From Helichrysum umbraculigerum (Eukaryota; Streptophyta; Magnoliopsida; Asterales; Asteraceae), in the NCBI GenBank assembly GCA_949592205.1, contig CATIUR010000004.1, positions 83,985,337 to 84,049,336 of the forward strand: a stretch of DNA of 64,000 nucleotides, read 5' to 3'. Shown in pieces: positions 11,062 to 23,024 of this stretch. The stretch's first letter is position 1. Every line of letters starts with the position of its first letter. The notes below the pieces were generated by a model, which saw only the letters and a list, made by a program, of their open reading frames with translations, had not been told where the DNA came from and did not search any database. The position numbers and the translations under genes were made by a program.

Positions 11062-13667
11062 TGTCGCGCCTCAATCCGACACGGTCGTCAACGCAACGGA
11101 AGGAGGACACGGTAGTGGAGTGTTTTAAATTTATAGAGCTGGGGACCTAAGCTTTACTACGGCTGTATAGCAGCAGTATGACCTAGGGTCGTTCTTCAAG
11201 CTAATCGTATTGTGAAACGGAAGTATCAAGACAAGTTATTTATTTTAGTGATGGGATTTTGAAAACAGAGTTTTGAGTGGGTTTTTGTTACTTAGGTCCG
11301 TAATATTAAAGCAATTAAATAAAAAGTAAATAAATGGAAAACAGAAATAGGGATGAAATCAGTATGGAGGAGATGTGTTTGTTATGACTTTGTTAGCTTA
11401 TGCGGGGGTGATGCTAGGGTTTTGATATGAAAATGTCTTTTTAAAGGTTTGTGTCTTATCTAAGCTTAATTGTTCGTAGTGCAAACACTAGTACCCTACT
11501 GATTGGGGAGACCAATCAGTATGTCACTGAGTACTAGGTCAAATTGAGTCTGATCAGAGGAGGATGCTCAACTCTTCAACGTTATCCAGTGACGGAGTAA
11601 CGACCCTTCTTGGAATGTTAGTTCCTAGGTGCATGAGATAGAGTAACATACCCACTAAGGTTCCGACCTTTCTTAACACTACGGGGACAACGAAGTCAAA
11701 CAAGGCATTTAAGATTAAGACTTGGTTTAGTGACTATTAACTTTATATTAATGGTTATATTTTAGTCTAGAGCTTTCATCACGGTGTACAGTGCGATTAT
11801 GCATTTCCACAGTTTTCCAGACCCGAGATGTACTAACGGAGTACAGTGCAATTAAGCATTTCCACAGTGTTCCAGATCTTTAGGTGTACTAACGGTGTAC
11901 AGTGCGATCAAGCATTTCCACAGCTTTGAAGTTAAACCAGGATGTGACACAGTCTTCAACCACCGACATTTCCTTTGCTTCTACATATTTGTACTCCACC
12001 AGAGGTGTTTCCAACGTTACACGAAGTACAGTGCCGTTTACCGTGGTCTTTCCGGGGTCACATACTTTATGGTCACTCTAAACTAGTTTAAACTAAGTTT
12101 GTATTAAAGCCCAACCATCTATGATATAAAGTAGCCCTCACTATTTCCCAATATATCCCTGATTGATTCACGGTGTACTATACGAAAGGTTTTAAACAGT
12201 ATTTCCACAGCTACGCAATTCAGACCATGTTTACAGTTTCAGAAAACATAGATAGGTAGTGACCGTTTGATCAAGGTTCGCGACTCCTTGTCATAAAGAT
12301 TCTAACCACGTTTAATTGGAGGAAAGGCGATTAGGTTTAGAAATTCATAAATACAAGGTTAATAAATCACCGGTTTTCATTTCGTAATATAATTGGGATC
12401 ATTACTTCCACAACGGATTGTGCCCACGACTTTCATAGCTTCCACGTTCCGTACTACACACATAAGTGATGATTCCGGCGCTATACAAATGAAAGCCGTA
12501 TAACGTTACCTCCATTGTTTCATAATGTTATCCAATTATATGTTTAAGGCAGCATCACCCCACACATATATAAACTAACTACATCATAACAAACACACAA
12601 GGAAACTACTCACTACGCATAATAACAGGTCCTAAATCTAGCATAATAACAATAGCAATTATCATTATAACAGATAAGGAAAGAAGTAACCGTTAATAAA
12701 GCGTAGATTGAATAAGCGTTTAGAGAGAGAGTACAAGCAGGACTTCCGCAATATCCTTGACAATATTACAATAAAAGCCCCTGGACTATTCCCTATGCTA
12801 TTACAAAAGTAGCCCCTCCGTTAGTTTAAGTTAAATACTAACTGAGAACTAACTGGATCAAACCCTAATTTCTAGAGAGAGAAAGAAAGAAAGAGAGAAT
12901 AGAGAGAGAGAGTGTGTGAGAGAGAAAGTGGAAATGGAGAAATGTGTGAAATGGTGAGATGTAGGTATGTTTGAAGAAGGAGGGGGTATGCCCTATTTAT
13001 AGGCAAAGCTCAAAATCACACGTACAATTCGCGAAGCAGCACATACAAGCAAACGAGGCACGATATGGGGTGCAGGGGCCGTATACGGCCTTCATAGGGC
13101 CGTATACGGTGTATAAATGGCCGTATACGGTCTATGAAGGGCCGTATACGGTGTGCAAGGCCATATACGGCTTCCATCTGATTTCGTACGTTGCTTAAAA
13201 CATCCGTATTTCCTTCGTTAAGCGTCCGTTTGACCCGATTCTTTCGCCTGTGTCTTCGTAATTCCGTTACGCTTCTAATGGTGCCTATCTCACTGAAATT
13301 GGATGTGTATAACTTTAGCATAGCCGAAATCACTTTATAGGAGTTTGTAACCGTCCTGTCTTCTCCGTTCTTTATCTGATGTGCATGATTCTTGATTTTC
13401 TCATCTCGATTTTACCTATTACAACATATCATAAGGTTAGAATATGCTTATCATAGGATAAATGAGGGTGCAAGAATTGGTTGCTATTTGTTTGCTCCGT
13501 TTTGCTCGTTATTCGGATGTTTTTAGTGACTTTTGTAGCAATGTCTATATTTTGAGCACTTTAGTGAATTTTGGTAAATAATGATTGTTTTAAAATGTTT
13601 TCAATAAAGATGTGCCCAAAAAGTGTGGAATAGTGGCCTTGAAAACATGACTTATTGCGTCACATCA
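11062..13667 (-). repeat. 3' LTR of element C
   Basis: Starts TGTCGCGCCTC and ends CGTCACATCA on the plus strand. It contains three tandem units of about 55 bp (11778-11935) built on GTGTACAGTGCGAT and CATTTCCACAG, with a weaker fourth near 12170, in the transcribed part. It also has GA-rich low-complexity DNA (about 12880-12930), a minus-strand TATA box (12991-13001) and a palindrome array (13079-13170). The 63-codon ORF over the tandem units has no coding support. Confidence 0.93.
12991..13170 (-). promoter_or_regulatory. Phased palindrome array and TATA box in the 3' LTR of element C
   Basis: The minus strand has TATAAATAGGG at 12991-13001. Upstream are five copies of CCGTATACGG (the last one CCATATACGG), starting at 13079, 13100, 13121, 13142 and 13161, so steps are 21, 21, 21 and 19 bp. 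The first copy lies in a perfect 14-nt palindrome GGCCGTATACGGCC (13077-13090). The same layout is in the 5' LTR (22436-22527) and in both LTRs of E. Confidence 0.75.
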
Positions 13668-15973
13668 AGTTATCCCACACTTAGACGTTGCTTGTCCTCA
13701 AGCAACACTCAGTTTTTGAAAACATTTTAAAACATTTTTTTAGAGTGAGCTTCAACATTTTTAAGAGTTACCACTGTCAGATGCAAATAAGATAGTTTCA
13801 GGAATTTAGGGGAAGATAAGATGATCCTTCCTTAAACAAGAAAAGATTCTCTTAGGCATACATCCAAATCTCATGATCTTGGAGTACACATGACTAGGAT
13901 ATCTCACAAAAGGTGGTCACTCAATTCACTCAAAGTGTATCGGGTTTCCTATCAATCTAGAACAAACGAAATCGCTCAAATAGCCAGTCATGCAGCACTC
14001 ATCGTCATAGGCTTGGTCAAGAATCGGATCTCCACCACTTAGGTGAGGACGGTGCTAATTATATCAAGATATTCATGAGGGTTGTAGTGTTTGATGAGGG
14101 GTAAAGGGTATGGATAGTGGTATTTTTGGGTTGTAGGGGTTGCTTATCTTAAAACAACTGAGATCATGAATAACTTTATTTTAGGACGGAGAGAGAGGTA
14201 GCTTTTGGTCTTCTTATCAGGATCTTCTTGTGAGGATGATACTTCAAAGGACTTTAAGCTTTATTCTTGCGGAACTATTTTTCTTTCTTTTCTTCTTTTT
14301 CTTCTTTTTATTTTCTTTTTCTACTTTTATACTTTTCTATTTTCTTTTCTTCTTCAGAATTTCTTTGCCAGAGAATTTCCGAGGATATTTTTATTCTTTT
14401 GATTCTTTCAGAAATCCCTTATCTTGAATATTTCGAGTCTTTTCGCGGTGTCAATTTTACACACCAAGGATTCTTCAATCTTTTTGAGAACACAAAGGGG
14501 TAGGATAAGTGAGGTGGATATTCTAAAAGATGTTCTTCATAACCTCAGAATTTCTAAGATAAGCTTGGGGAATATTTTTGGGAAGTAGGGTTTTATGAGG
14601 GTTTTATGAAACGAAAGGTTTAGGCTCAACAGGGTTTACTAAGCGGATCATCGATACTAAAAATGAGTATTGGAAGGGTTTTGGGCTTGAAGAGATATGT
14701 AAAAAGGGGTTCAAATCCTAGGGAATGTCAAAGTCATCTAATTGCACCTATACCGCGTACGGTACACACCAATGTGGTCTCGAAGCGTATGTCAAGAGCA
14801 AGTTCTAATTCAGAGATGCATGCATCGGCACACACAAGAAATGAATAGTGAAGCATTAAAGATGAATGCTTTTAGGCTCAAAATACCTCACTGCAAATAG
14901 GTTTGTATGTGCTTCGTCATGCTTCCATCAGATTATTATTTCTTGCTTAAGCAATTTCTACCTTATTTTCCCTAGACTCCGAAATATATTACTCACATCT
15001 GAAAATAGCTCATCTCAAAAGATATTTTGGCTCAAAATTAGCAGAGTTAATCAATAGATTTAGCTCATACTTTCAATTTTCTTGAAAAATTTTGAAAAAT
15101 TTGAGGAACATTTTATGAGTTTACTATTTCGGACATTAAAAATCAAAGAAAACTAACCAAGGTATTCTATACCTGCTATCCCACACTTAGAGGAACATTG
15201 TCCCTAATGTTCTCTTGAGTTGAGATTTACTAGAAGTGAAATCCTACACTTAGAGTTTGAACATGTAAGAAAATGTTTCTCAAGTGTTTGTTTTGGGCTG
15301 TAATCCCACACTTAGTGATAAGCTTAGGATAGAGTATAGACTACTTTAACAAACTAACAAAGCAAATAATAAACAGAATCATAAACAAAAAAGAGTAAAG
15401 GTTAAGACACTCCATAGATAGCGAGTAGCAAAGAAGCTGAGATTCTGAATTTGCTGAAAATAGATGTTACCAAGATCTTTTTCTGCATTCATGAAGAGCG
15501 GCTCGGCTTCAAGCGTCTTGCTATTGTTTTTTTTTTTTTTTTTGTGAATCAATCTCGTAAGTGTGAACACGTTGGTCGTACCAGTTTACAAACTCAAAGT
15601 ATTTGCAAATGAAAAGATAAATCACCGTCTCAGAATTTGAAAAGATGTTTTCTATTACAAATCATTTTTCTAAAACATGTGTTTTTAAACGAGTTCGAGT
15701 ATAATGCATAAAAGTAGTATGCAAGTACCTCAAATGCTCGAAACACACGAATCATCATTTTTCAAATTGATTTCCTTATTTCTGAGACGAGTGGTTTATT
15801 TGCAAATGAGTTGTAATATCAGAAAAGTGTTTTTGTGACGACCAAGTGTGAAGGATAGTCAGAGATATATCTTCACTTATTGACACTGTTCTCTCTACAT
15901 GTCTTATTGCACGGGTTGCCTCCCGAGAAGCGCTGCTTTTAGAGTCGAGAGCTCGACTTTGCCTTCCTTCAGA
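13668..15973 (-). other. 3' noncoding region of element C with repeated polypurine-hairpin modules
   Basis: No credible gene is seen in these 2.3 kb. On the plus strand TCCCACACTTAG-type tracts (purine-rich AAGTGTGGGA on the element strand) occur at 13673, 15179, 15242 and 15304. The first stands next to the LTR and is the likely polypurine tract. Two are followed by clear hairpins: GTTGCTTG-TCCT-CAAGCAAC after the first and GAACATT-GTCCCT-AATGTTC after the second. Blocks near 13828-14050 and 14743-14840 are strongly similar to E at about 27140-27370 and 28095-28190. A T/C-rich stretch at 14270-14360 gives spurious ORFs. Confidence 0.7.
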
Positions 15974-18900
15974 TTAGTTGGTGCTGGAACCTCCAGGACC
16001 GGAAGTGCTCAGTAGTGGAATCCTGGGGTTGAGTGGGTAGATCCTCAGAAAATGACGAGCGATGATGTCGACGATGTTTGGAATCTCTGATGAAAAGATA
16101 GGGAAGCTTTTAAGATGATTCTCAGCAACACTTTTCATGTGTAGAAGATCCCAAGTTATCTCCTTTACTGCCTTGGAGATGGTTCCGCGGGAATCCACAA
16201 AAGAGAATCCATCAGCCTCGATCATCTCTCGTTCAGGATGCTGTCGTCTGAGAGAGTCCATGAATCCAAAGAACTGTAGGTGCAAAGTCTCGTGATCTGC
16301 AATACCGAAGTTTCCTCTAAGTTCTCGGATTGACTCATGGATCTCTTGGAGTAGGTGAGTCTGATAGTGGGAAAACGTGAGGTTTGAGTTCTTGAAGGTA
16401 TTGTTTACTATATCGTAAACCTCACGTTATCCATAGTTGTATATTTGACTATGCTCTTCATCGGGTACTTCAGCGAAGATTTCCTTGATTTGATCAGTGA
16501 GGAAGTTCGCGATGTTAACCATTGATCCTTCAGGTATAGAAGAAGGGATGACACGCGTCCTTTCGTCAGAACTCACGTACTCGAGATCTTCGGCAATCTT
16601 GTGAGCGTGGTACTCGATGGTGCAGTCAATGTAGAACCTATGAGGAGAAGTCTCGTCGATATGATCATTCCTAGCCATAGAATCTAGAAGTCCCCTAAGA
16701 TCATTCATCAACTGGATGTCTATGTCTGCGTCGGGATTCCCAGTAGCATTGTACATATTGCTGCGATAAGAATTTAAGAACTCGTGTTGCTCAGCAGAAT
16801 ATGGAAATGCGGATCCGAACAGCGTGTCATAGATCTTCCTGTACATGCGTCTTTGGTCTTCAAAGAACTCTAGCTCCTCAGGTGTTGGTCCAGTAGTGTG
16901 GTGCTCTCGTAGCAACTGAGCAGCGAGGTCTTCGGCAAAGGCATTTAGGCGGTTGTGGAAGAATCTGTAATCTTGGGAATTCTCGGCTTGGTTGACCTCA
17001 GATTCGGCTATGATTTCCTCAATCAGGTTCCTTTGGTGTGGAGTGTAATCATTGGTGGAGTTAATGATAATGCTTGTCATTATAGGTATGTCGTTTTCGA
17101 ATTCTTCAATAGCACTTATCATTTCCTCATGGTTGGAGATAGTCGGAATTTGGGGAGAAGCGGGAATAGTCGAAGATGCAAGAAGTCGGACATACCGAAT
17201 ATCTATTGGAACATCAGTATAGATGATGTCATCGTCATCACTCTCCTTAGCTGGAGTATCCCTAGCCTCGAAATCAGGGAACTCAACAGTATCGGACTAT
17301 GGAAGGGTGTCATCAGTAATCTGAGATATCGACTGAGAGGAATCCATCTCGATGTCTTTCTCTTCCTGAGAATCAGAATCACAGCTAGATCCGGAAGTGC
17401 TTCCCTTCTCGAACTGACTTCGAGGTGCAGATGTGTCAAAGGTTTGAATCCTTTGGGGAAGTCGGGATGTTTTGTATGCTACAATCTTTCTCAAGAGTTT
17501 GTCTCGAAGCTCTGGGTGTTGTGCGGATAAGGCTATAGTCTTCACAATATTCAGCAGAGCGTCAAGTCGGGGAGACACGAGAGGTTTGGTGGGATCAATA
17601 GCTGATGCAATGAGTTTCTCCATGGTGAGACCAAATTCTGCATCATGAGAGTAATTAGTCCGTGTATCTTCATCTGATTCATCTTGTGACAGAGGGATGA
17701 AGTTCTCAAGGTTCTCGATCTGCATAATCTCTGCTGTCGGTAAATATGAGTCAGGAAGGTATTGATGAGGTGGTGTGGACTGATATACTTCCTCGGGCTC
17801 TGATTCTTCATGTTCTTCCTCGGATTCTTCCATTTCTTCTGGTTCCGTTTCTTCCATCTCTTCTTCCTCTGGTTCTGTTTCAGGTTGTTCTTCTTCTTCT
17901 TCATCCTGCTCTGAATCTTCCTCCTCTTCTATTTCTTCCTCTAGTTCGGATTCTTTTATTTCCTCGTCTTCTGATTCTGACTCTTCAGTAGCTAAGATAA
18001 GACAAGTATGCTCGTATGGCCTGTATGGTTCTGGCTCTGAATCAGAAGTGTCATCATCTGAAGTGACTCTGCCCATGGATATTGCGTATATCTCTGCATG
18101 CTCCATTATTGAACAGTCGGTCTGATCAATCTTGTATGATATTGTCTGTCCATGTGCTCGTAGACTGATAACCTGAGAGTATACATCAATAATAGCACGT
18201 GCAATATTCATGAATGGCCTACCTAGGATAATGGGTATGTTAATGTCTTCCTGTATATCGATCACTACAAAGTTAGTGGGGAAATAGAACCTGTCAACTT
18301 TTACCATGACATTCTCAGCAATGCCTTTTGGGTATCGTACTGATTGATCGGCAAGCTGGACGCTCATTTTAGTGGGCTGGAGAGGTCCTAATTCTAATCT
18401 GGAGTGGAGCGAGTAAGGCATCAGATTTATACTAGCTCCAAGATCGGCCAAGGAACGTATCATGCCTGAGTGATAGATAGAACAGGGCAAGGTGAATCGA
18501 CCCGTGTCTCCTAGCTTTTCCGGTAAGGCATTCTGGATGACGGCTGAACACTCGGCGTTCAGGGAGACTTTAGGAGTAGAAGGAATCTTGTCCTTAGTTG
18601 CCAGCATTCGTCGGATGTACTTTGTACTAGAAGGAATTCTAGACATGGTGTCTAAGAACTTTCCATCAAGTTTGAATGACTTGGCATTGTACTTCTTGTG
18701 CAGGCGGTTAGGGAAAGGAATCTCAACCTCACGATTCGGCGTGGGCATTGATTTGGTCTCAACTATCGGCGGAACAGGAGAATGTTCCCTTTTTGGAGAA
18801 GCAGTCATAGAAGGAGTTGGTTTATCAGAGTTTAAGGTCTTGGCTTCCTCGACGTGGGGGTTCTGAATAGTATTGCTTGTAAAGGTCCCTTGCGGTCGGG

Positions 18901-20167
18901 TATCGAGACGTTGGGCTAACTGACCGATCTGGTTCTCAAGGCTTTTTAGGACCGAGAATTGATTTCGAAGGAATAGATCAGTTTGGTCTTGTCGAGCCGT
19001 AGTCTTCTGGTTGAAAGCGGTTTGACCTTGGATGAATTTGTTGAGGTTGTCATCAGTACTTGTGACTGGAATGATGGTTTTCACAGGTTCAGCAAGCTGG
19101 GTATCCTCAGTGGCGGTTAATGGAAGTGGTTGATTGTATGGGAGTTGTGGTTGTTGCGGGTACGTCGGATATCGTGGCTGAAACCTGGGCTGGAAAGGGG
19201 GTTGGTTGTTCCGTGGAGGATATTGGTTTCCTCGAGTTCTGGGTGGTGAAGTTCTAACGAAACCAGGAGGATTTTGAGGTCTGAAAGGGAACTGGGCATA
19301 GTAGACCGAACCGTCAGTAGGATCTTCGTACTCAACCTCGTATTCTTCAGTGGGATGGTTGGTACAGTTCTGGCAAGCCTGAACTTGGTGGATCTGCTGT
19401 GGTTGTTTCTTCAGATCTGCTATCTGTTTTGTCAGAGTCTCAATTTGTTCGTTCAGAGATTTAATGGCTTCAGTTTGGCGAGTGTTATTTGCGGGGAAGT
19501 GTAATGATGAGGATTGCTCATCAGACTTCCAATCGTGGTGGTGCATCGTCATATCCTCAATCAAGCTCCATGCTTCATCATCAGTAAGTTTCATGAAGTT
19601 TCCTTGAGCTGCTGCGTCAAGATTGATGCGATGGTTAGGATCAAGACCTCGGTAGAAGGTGCACACCTTGTCAGTGTTCGTCATTTGGTGGTTTGGACAT
19701 TTCCTCAGTAAACTCTTGAATCGCTCCCATGCTGAGTAGATAGATTCATCGTGGGCTTGTTGGAAGTTTGCGATGTCATTCTTTGCCTGAGTTTGTTTGG
19801 ACGGGGGAAAGTATCTAGCGAGAAACTTATTACCCATGTCGATCTAGGAGGTGATTGAGCCGGTCTCAAGTCCCTCAAACCAGGTAGAAGCATGTGAAGC
19901 GAGAGAATAGGGGAACAAGTATAAGCGGATGATATCCTGCTCAACCCCATTCTACTTATAGGAGTTTGAAACCTGAATGAATTTGTCGATATGAGCGTTG
20001 GGATCATCACGGGGTAGACCGTGGAATTGGCAGTTATCTTTTATGAGTTGTACGATGTGGTGTTTAAGCTCAAAAGAAGCTCCGTCAATCACTGGATAGC
20101 TAATCGGTCCTCCTCGTCCTTCGATGGATGGTTTGGTGTTGTCGGCGAGAGTAACACGAGCGGCCAT
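15974..20167 (-). pseudogene. Gag-protease-unknown polyprotein of element C (one frame with four stops)
   Basis: A single minus-strand frame runs from the ATG at 20167 (or an in-frame ATG at 20308) to the stop at 15974, about 1400 codons. Four in-frame stops break it: TAG 19952-19954, TAG 19844-19846, TAG 17297-17299 and TAA 16427-16429. It starts like Athila gag (FPPSKQT and SAWERFK motifs), then has a Pro/Gln-rich linker, an Athila-type protease with DLGAS near codon 577 and an ILGRPF motif, and a Glu-rich tract of about 67 residues (17786-17986). The last about 440 codons (17296-15974) are acidic and look mainly helical; I do not recognise them. No RT or integrase motif is present. The constant frame across all four stops suggests the ancestor had one long ORF. 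Confidence 0.8.
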
Positions 20168-20387
20168 TTGTGGAAAACGGGAACGTCTGTCTTTGCGGAT
20201 GGTACGGATAATCGACTCAGGATCGGGTACGAAAATGAGAGATTCAGATCCGGATGATCTGGTCGAATATCGTTGTGGGATATGGGAAGATATTGTCGGT
20301 TGGAACAAGGAAAATAAAATAAGAATGGGAAAGAAGTATCACTAAATAGAAAAATCGTCGGGATGCTTCAGAGTCTTACGATTAACT

Positions 20388-20404
20388 CCCCGGCAGCGGC
20401 GCCA
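20388..20404 (-). other. Primer-binding site of element C (tRNA-Asp type)
   Basis: The minus strand reads TGGCGCCGCTGCCGGGG six bases from the LTR end. This is the primer site known for Athila-type elements, complementary to the 3' end of tRNA-Asp. E has the identical 17 bases. Confidence 0.85.
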
Positions 20405-20410
20405 AAAACT

Positions 20411-23024
20411 TGTCGCGCCTCAATCCGACACGGTCGTCAACGCAACGGAAGGAGGACACGGCAGTGGAGTGTTTTAAATTTATAGAGCTGGGGACCTAAG
20501 CTTTACTACGGCTGTATAGCAGCAGTATGACCTAGGGTTGTTCTTCAAGCTAATCGTATTGTGAAACGGAAGTATCAAGACAAGTTATTTATTTTAGTGA
20601 TGGGATTTTGAAAACAGAGTTTTGAGTGGGTTTTTGTTACTTAGGTCCGTAATATTAAAGCAATTAAATAAAAAGTAAATAAATGGAAAACAGAAATAGG
20701 GATGAAATCAGTATGGAGGAGATGTGTTTGTTATGACTTTGTTAGCTTATGCGGGGGTGATGCTAGGGTTTTGATATGAAAACGTCTTTTTAAAGGTTTG
20801 TGTCTTATCTGAACTTAATTGTTCGTAGTGTAAACACTAGTACCCTACTGATTGGGGAGACCAATCAGTATGTCACTGAGTACTAGGCCAAATTGAGTCT
20901 GATCAGAGGAGGATGCTCAACTCTTCAACGTTATCCAGTGACTGAGTAACGACCCTTCTTGGAATGTTAGTTCCTAGGTGCATGAGATAGAGTAACATAC
21001 CCACTAAGGTTCCGACCTTTCTTAACACTACGGGGACAACGAAGTCAAACAAGGCATTTAAGATTAAGACTTGGTTTAGTGACTATTAACTTTATATTAA
21101 TGGTTATATTTTAGTCTAGAGCTTTCATCACGGTGTACAGTGCGATTATGCATTTCCACAGTTTTCCAGACCCGAGATGTACTAACGGTGTACAGTGCAA
21201 TTAAGCATTTTCACAGTGTTCCAGATCTTTAGGTGTACTAACGGTGTACAGTGCGATCAAGCATTTCCACAGCTTTGAAGTTAAACCAGGATGTGACACA
21301 GTCTTCAACCACCGACATTTCCTTAGCTTCTACGTATTTGTACTCCACCAGAGGTGTTTCCAACGCTACACGAAGTACAGTGCCGTTTACCGTGGTTTTT
21401 CCGGGGTCACATACTTTATGGTCACTCTAAACTAGTTTAAACTAAGTTTGTATTAAAGCCCAACCATCTATGATATAAACCAGCCCTCACTATTTCCCAA
21501 TAAATCCCTGATTGATTCACGGTGTACTATACGAAAGGTTTTAAACAGTATTTCCACAGCTACGCAATTCAGACCATATTTACAGTTTCAGAAAACATAG
21601 ATAGGTAGTGACCGTTTGATCAAGGTTCGCGACTCCTTGTCATAAAGATTCTAACCACGTTTAATTGGAGGAAAGGCGATTAGGTTTAGAAATTCATAAA
21701 TACAAGGTTAATAAATCACCGGTTTTCATTTCGTAATATAATTGGGATCATTACTTCCACAACGGATTGTGCCTACGACTTTCATAGCTTCCACGTTCCG
21801 TACTACACACATAAGTGATGATTCCGGCGCTATACAAATGAAAGCCGTATAACGTTACCTCCATTGTTTCATAATGTTATCCAATTATATGTTTAAGGCA
21901 GCATCACCCCACACATATATAAACTAACTACATCATAACAAACACACAAGGAAACTACTCACTACGCATAATAACATGTCCTAAATCTAGCATAATAACA
22001 ATAGCAATTATCATTATAACAGATAAGGAAAGAAGTAACCGTTAATAAATCGTAGATTGAATAAGCGTTTAGAGAGAGAGTACAAGTAGAACTTCCGCAA
22101 TATCCTTGAAAATATTACAATAAAAGCCCCTGGACTATTCCCTATGCTATTATAAAAGTAGCCCCTCAGTTAGTTTAAGTTAAATACTAACTGAGAACTA
22201 ACTGGATCAAACCCTAATTTCTAGAGAGAGAAAGAAAGAAAGAAAGAGAGAATAGAGAGAGAGAGAGAGTGTGTGAGAGAGAAAGTGGAAATGGAGAAAT
22301 GTGTGGAATGGTGAGATGTAGGTGTGTTTGAAGAAGGAGGGGGTATGCCCTATTTATAGGCAAAGCTCAAAATCACAAGTACAATTCGCGAAGCAGCACG
22401 TACAAGCAAACGAGGCACGATATGGGGTGCAGGGGCCGTATACGGCCTTCATAGGGCCGTATACGGTGTATAAATGGCCGTATACGGTCTATGAAGGGCC
22501 GTATACGGTGTGCAAGGCCGTATACGGCTTCCTTCTGATTTCGTTCGTTGCTTAAAACGTCCGTATCTCCTTCGTTATGCGTCCGTTTGACCTGATTCTT
22601 TCGCCTGTGTCTTCGTAATTCCGTTACGCTTCTAATGGTACCAATCTCACTGAAATTGGATGTGTATAACTTTAGCATAGCCGAAATCACTTTATAGGAG
22701 TTTGTAACCATCCTGTCTTCTCCGTTCTTTATCTGATTTGTATGATTCTTGATTTTCTCGTCTCGATTTTACCTATTACAACATATCATAAGGTTAGAAT
22801 ATGCTTATCATAGGATAAATGAGGGTGCGAGAATTGGTTGCTGTTTGTTTGCTCCGTTTTGCTCGTTATTCGGATGTTTTTAGTGACTTTTGTAGCAATG
22901 TCTATATTTTGAGCACTTTAGTGAATTTTGGTAAATAATGATTGTTTTAGAATGTTTTCACTAAAGATGTGCCCAAAAAGTGTGGAATAGTGGCCTTGAA
23001 AACATGACTTTTTGCGTCACATCA
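20411..23024 (-). repeat. 5' LTR of element C
   Basis: This is the direct repeat of 11062-13667, ending CGTCACATCA at 23024 just before the TSD GTAAG. The TATA box is at 22348-22358 (minus strand). The palindromes start at 22436, 22457, 22478, 22499 and 22518, keeping the 21-21-21-19 spacing. This copy would drive leftward transcription of C. Confidence 0.93.
22348..22527 (-). promoter_or_regulatory. Putative promoter of element C in its 5' LTR
   Basis: TATAAATAGGG lies on the minus strand at 22348-22358, and five CCGTATACGG palindromes lie 78-180 bp upstream. The downstream edge of the array is about 77 bp from the TATA box. In this copy all five palindromes are intact. Confidence 0.65.

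Larger units (their letters stand above)
11062..23024 (-). mobile_element. Element C: non-autonomous Athila-like gypsy element with gag-protease and an unknown C-terminal protein
   Basis: It has LTRs of 2606 bp (11062-13667) and 2614 bp (20411-23024) with TG...CA ends and a perfect 5-bp TSD GTAAG (11057-11061 and 23025-23029). A tRNA-Asp-type primer site lies at 20388-20404. The internal part encodes gag and protease plus a long unknown extension, then about 2.3 kb of noncoding DNA. No RT, RNase H or integrase is present, so it would need enzymes from a relative such as E. By eye the LTRs differ at a few tens of positions, so C is older than A and F. Confidence 0.92.

Noticed and set aside
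13079..13170. Regularly spaced palindromes as a CRISPR-like array
   Set aside because: Repeats are only 10-14 bp, spacers are about 11 bp, and the setting is a plant LTR promoter.
14205..14503. Phe/Ser-rich ORFs
   Set aside because: They come from a T/C-rich low-complexity tract in the noncoding part of C; a similar tract in E (27590-27660) gives the same effect.
17297..17299. Natural stop-codon readthrough at TAG between protease and the C-terminal domain of C
   Set aside because: Possible, but the same frame has three other stops that cannot all be programmed, so mutation is the simpler explanation.
17746..17991. Leu/Pro-rich ORF on the plus strand
   Set aside because: Antisense shadow of the Glu-rich tract of the C polyprotein.
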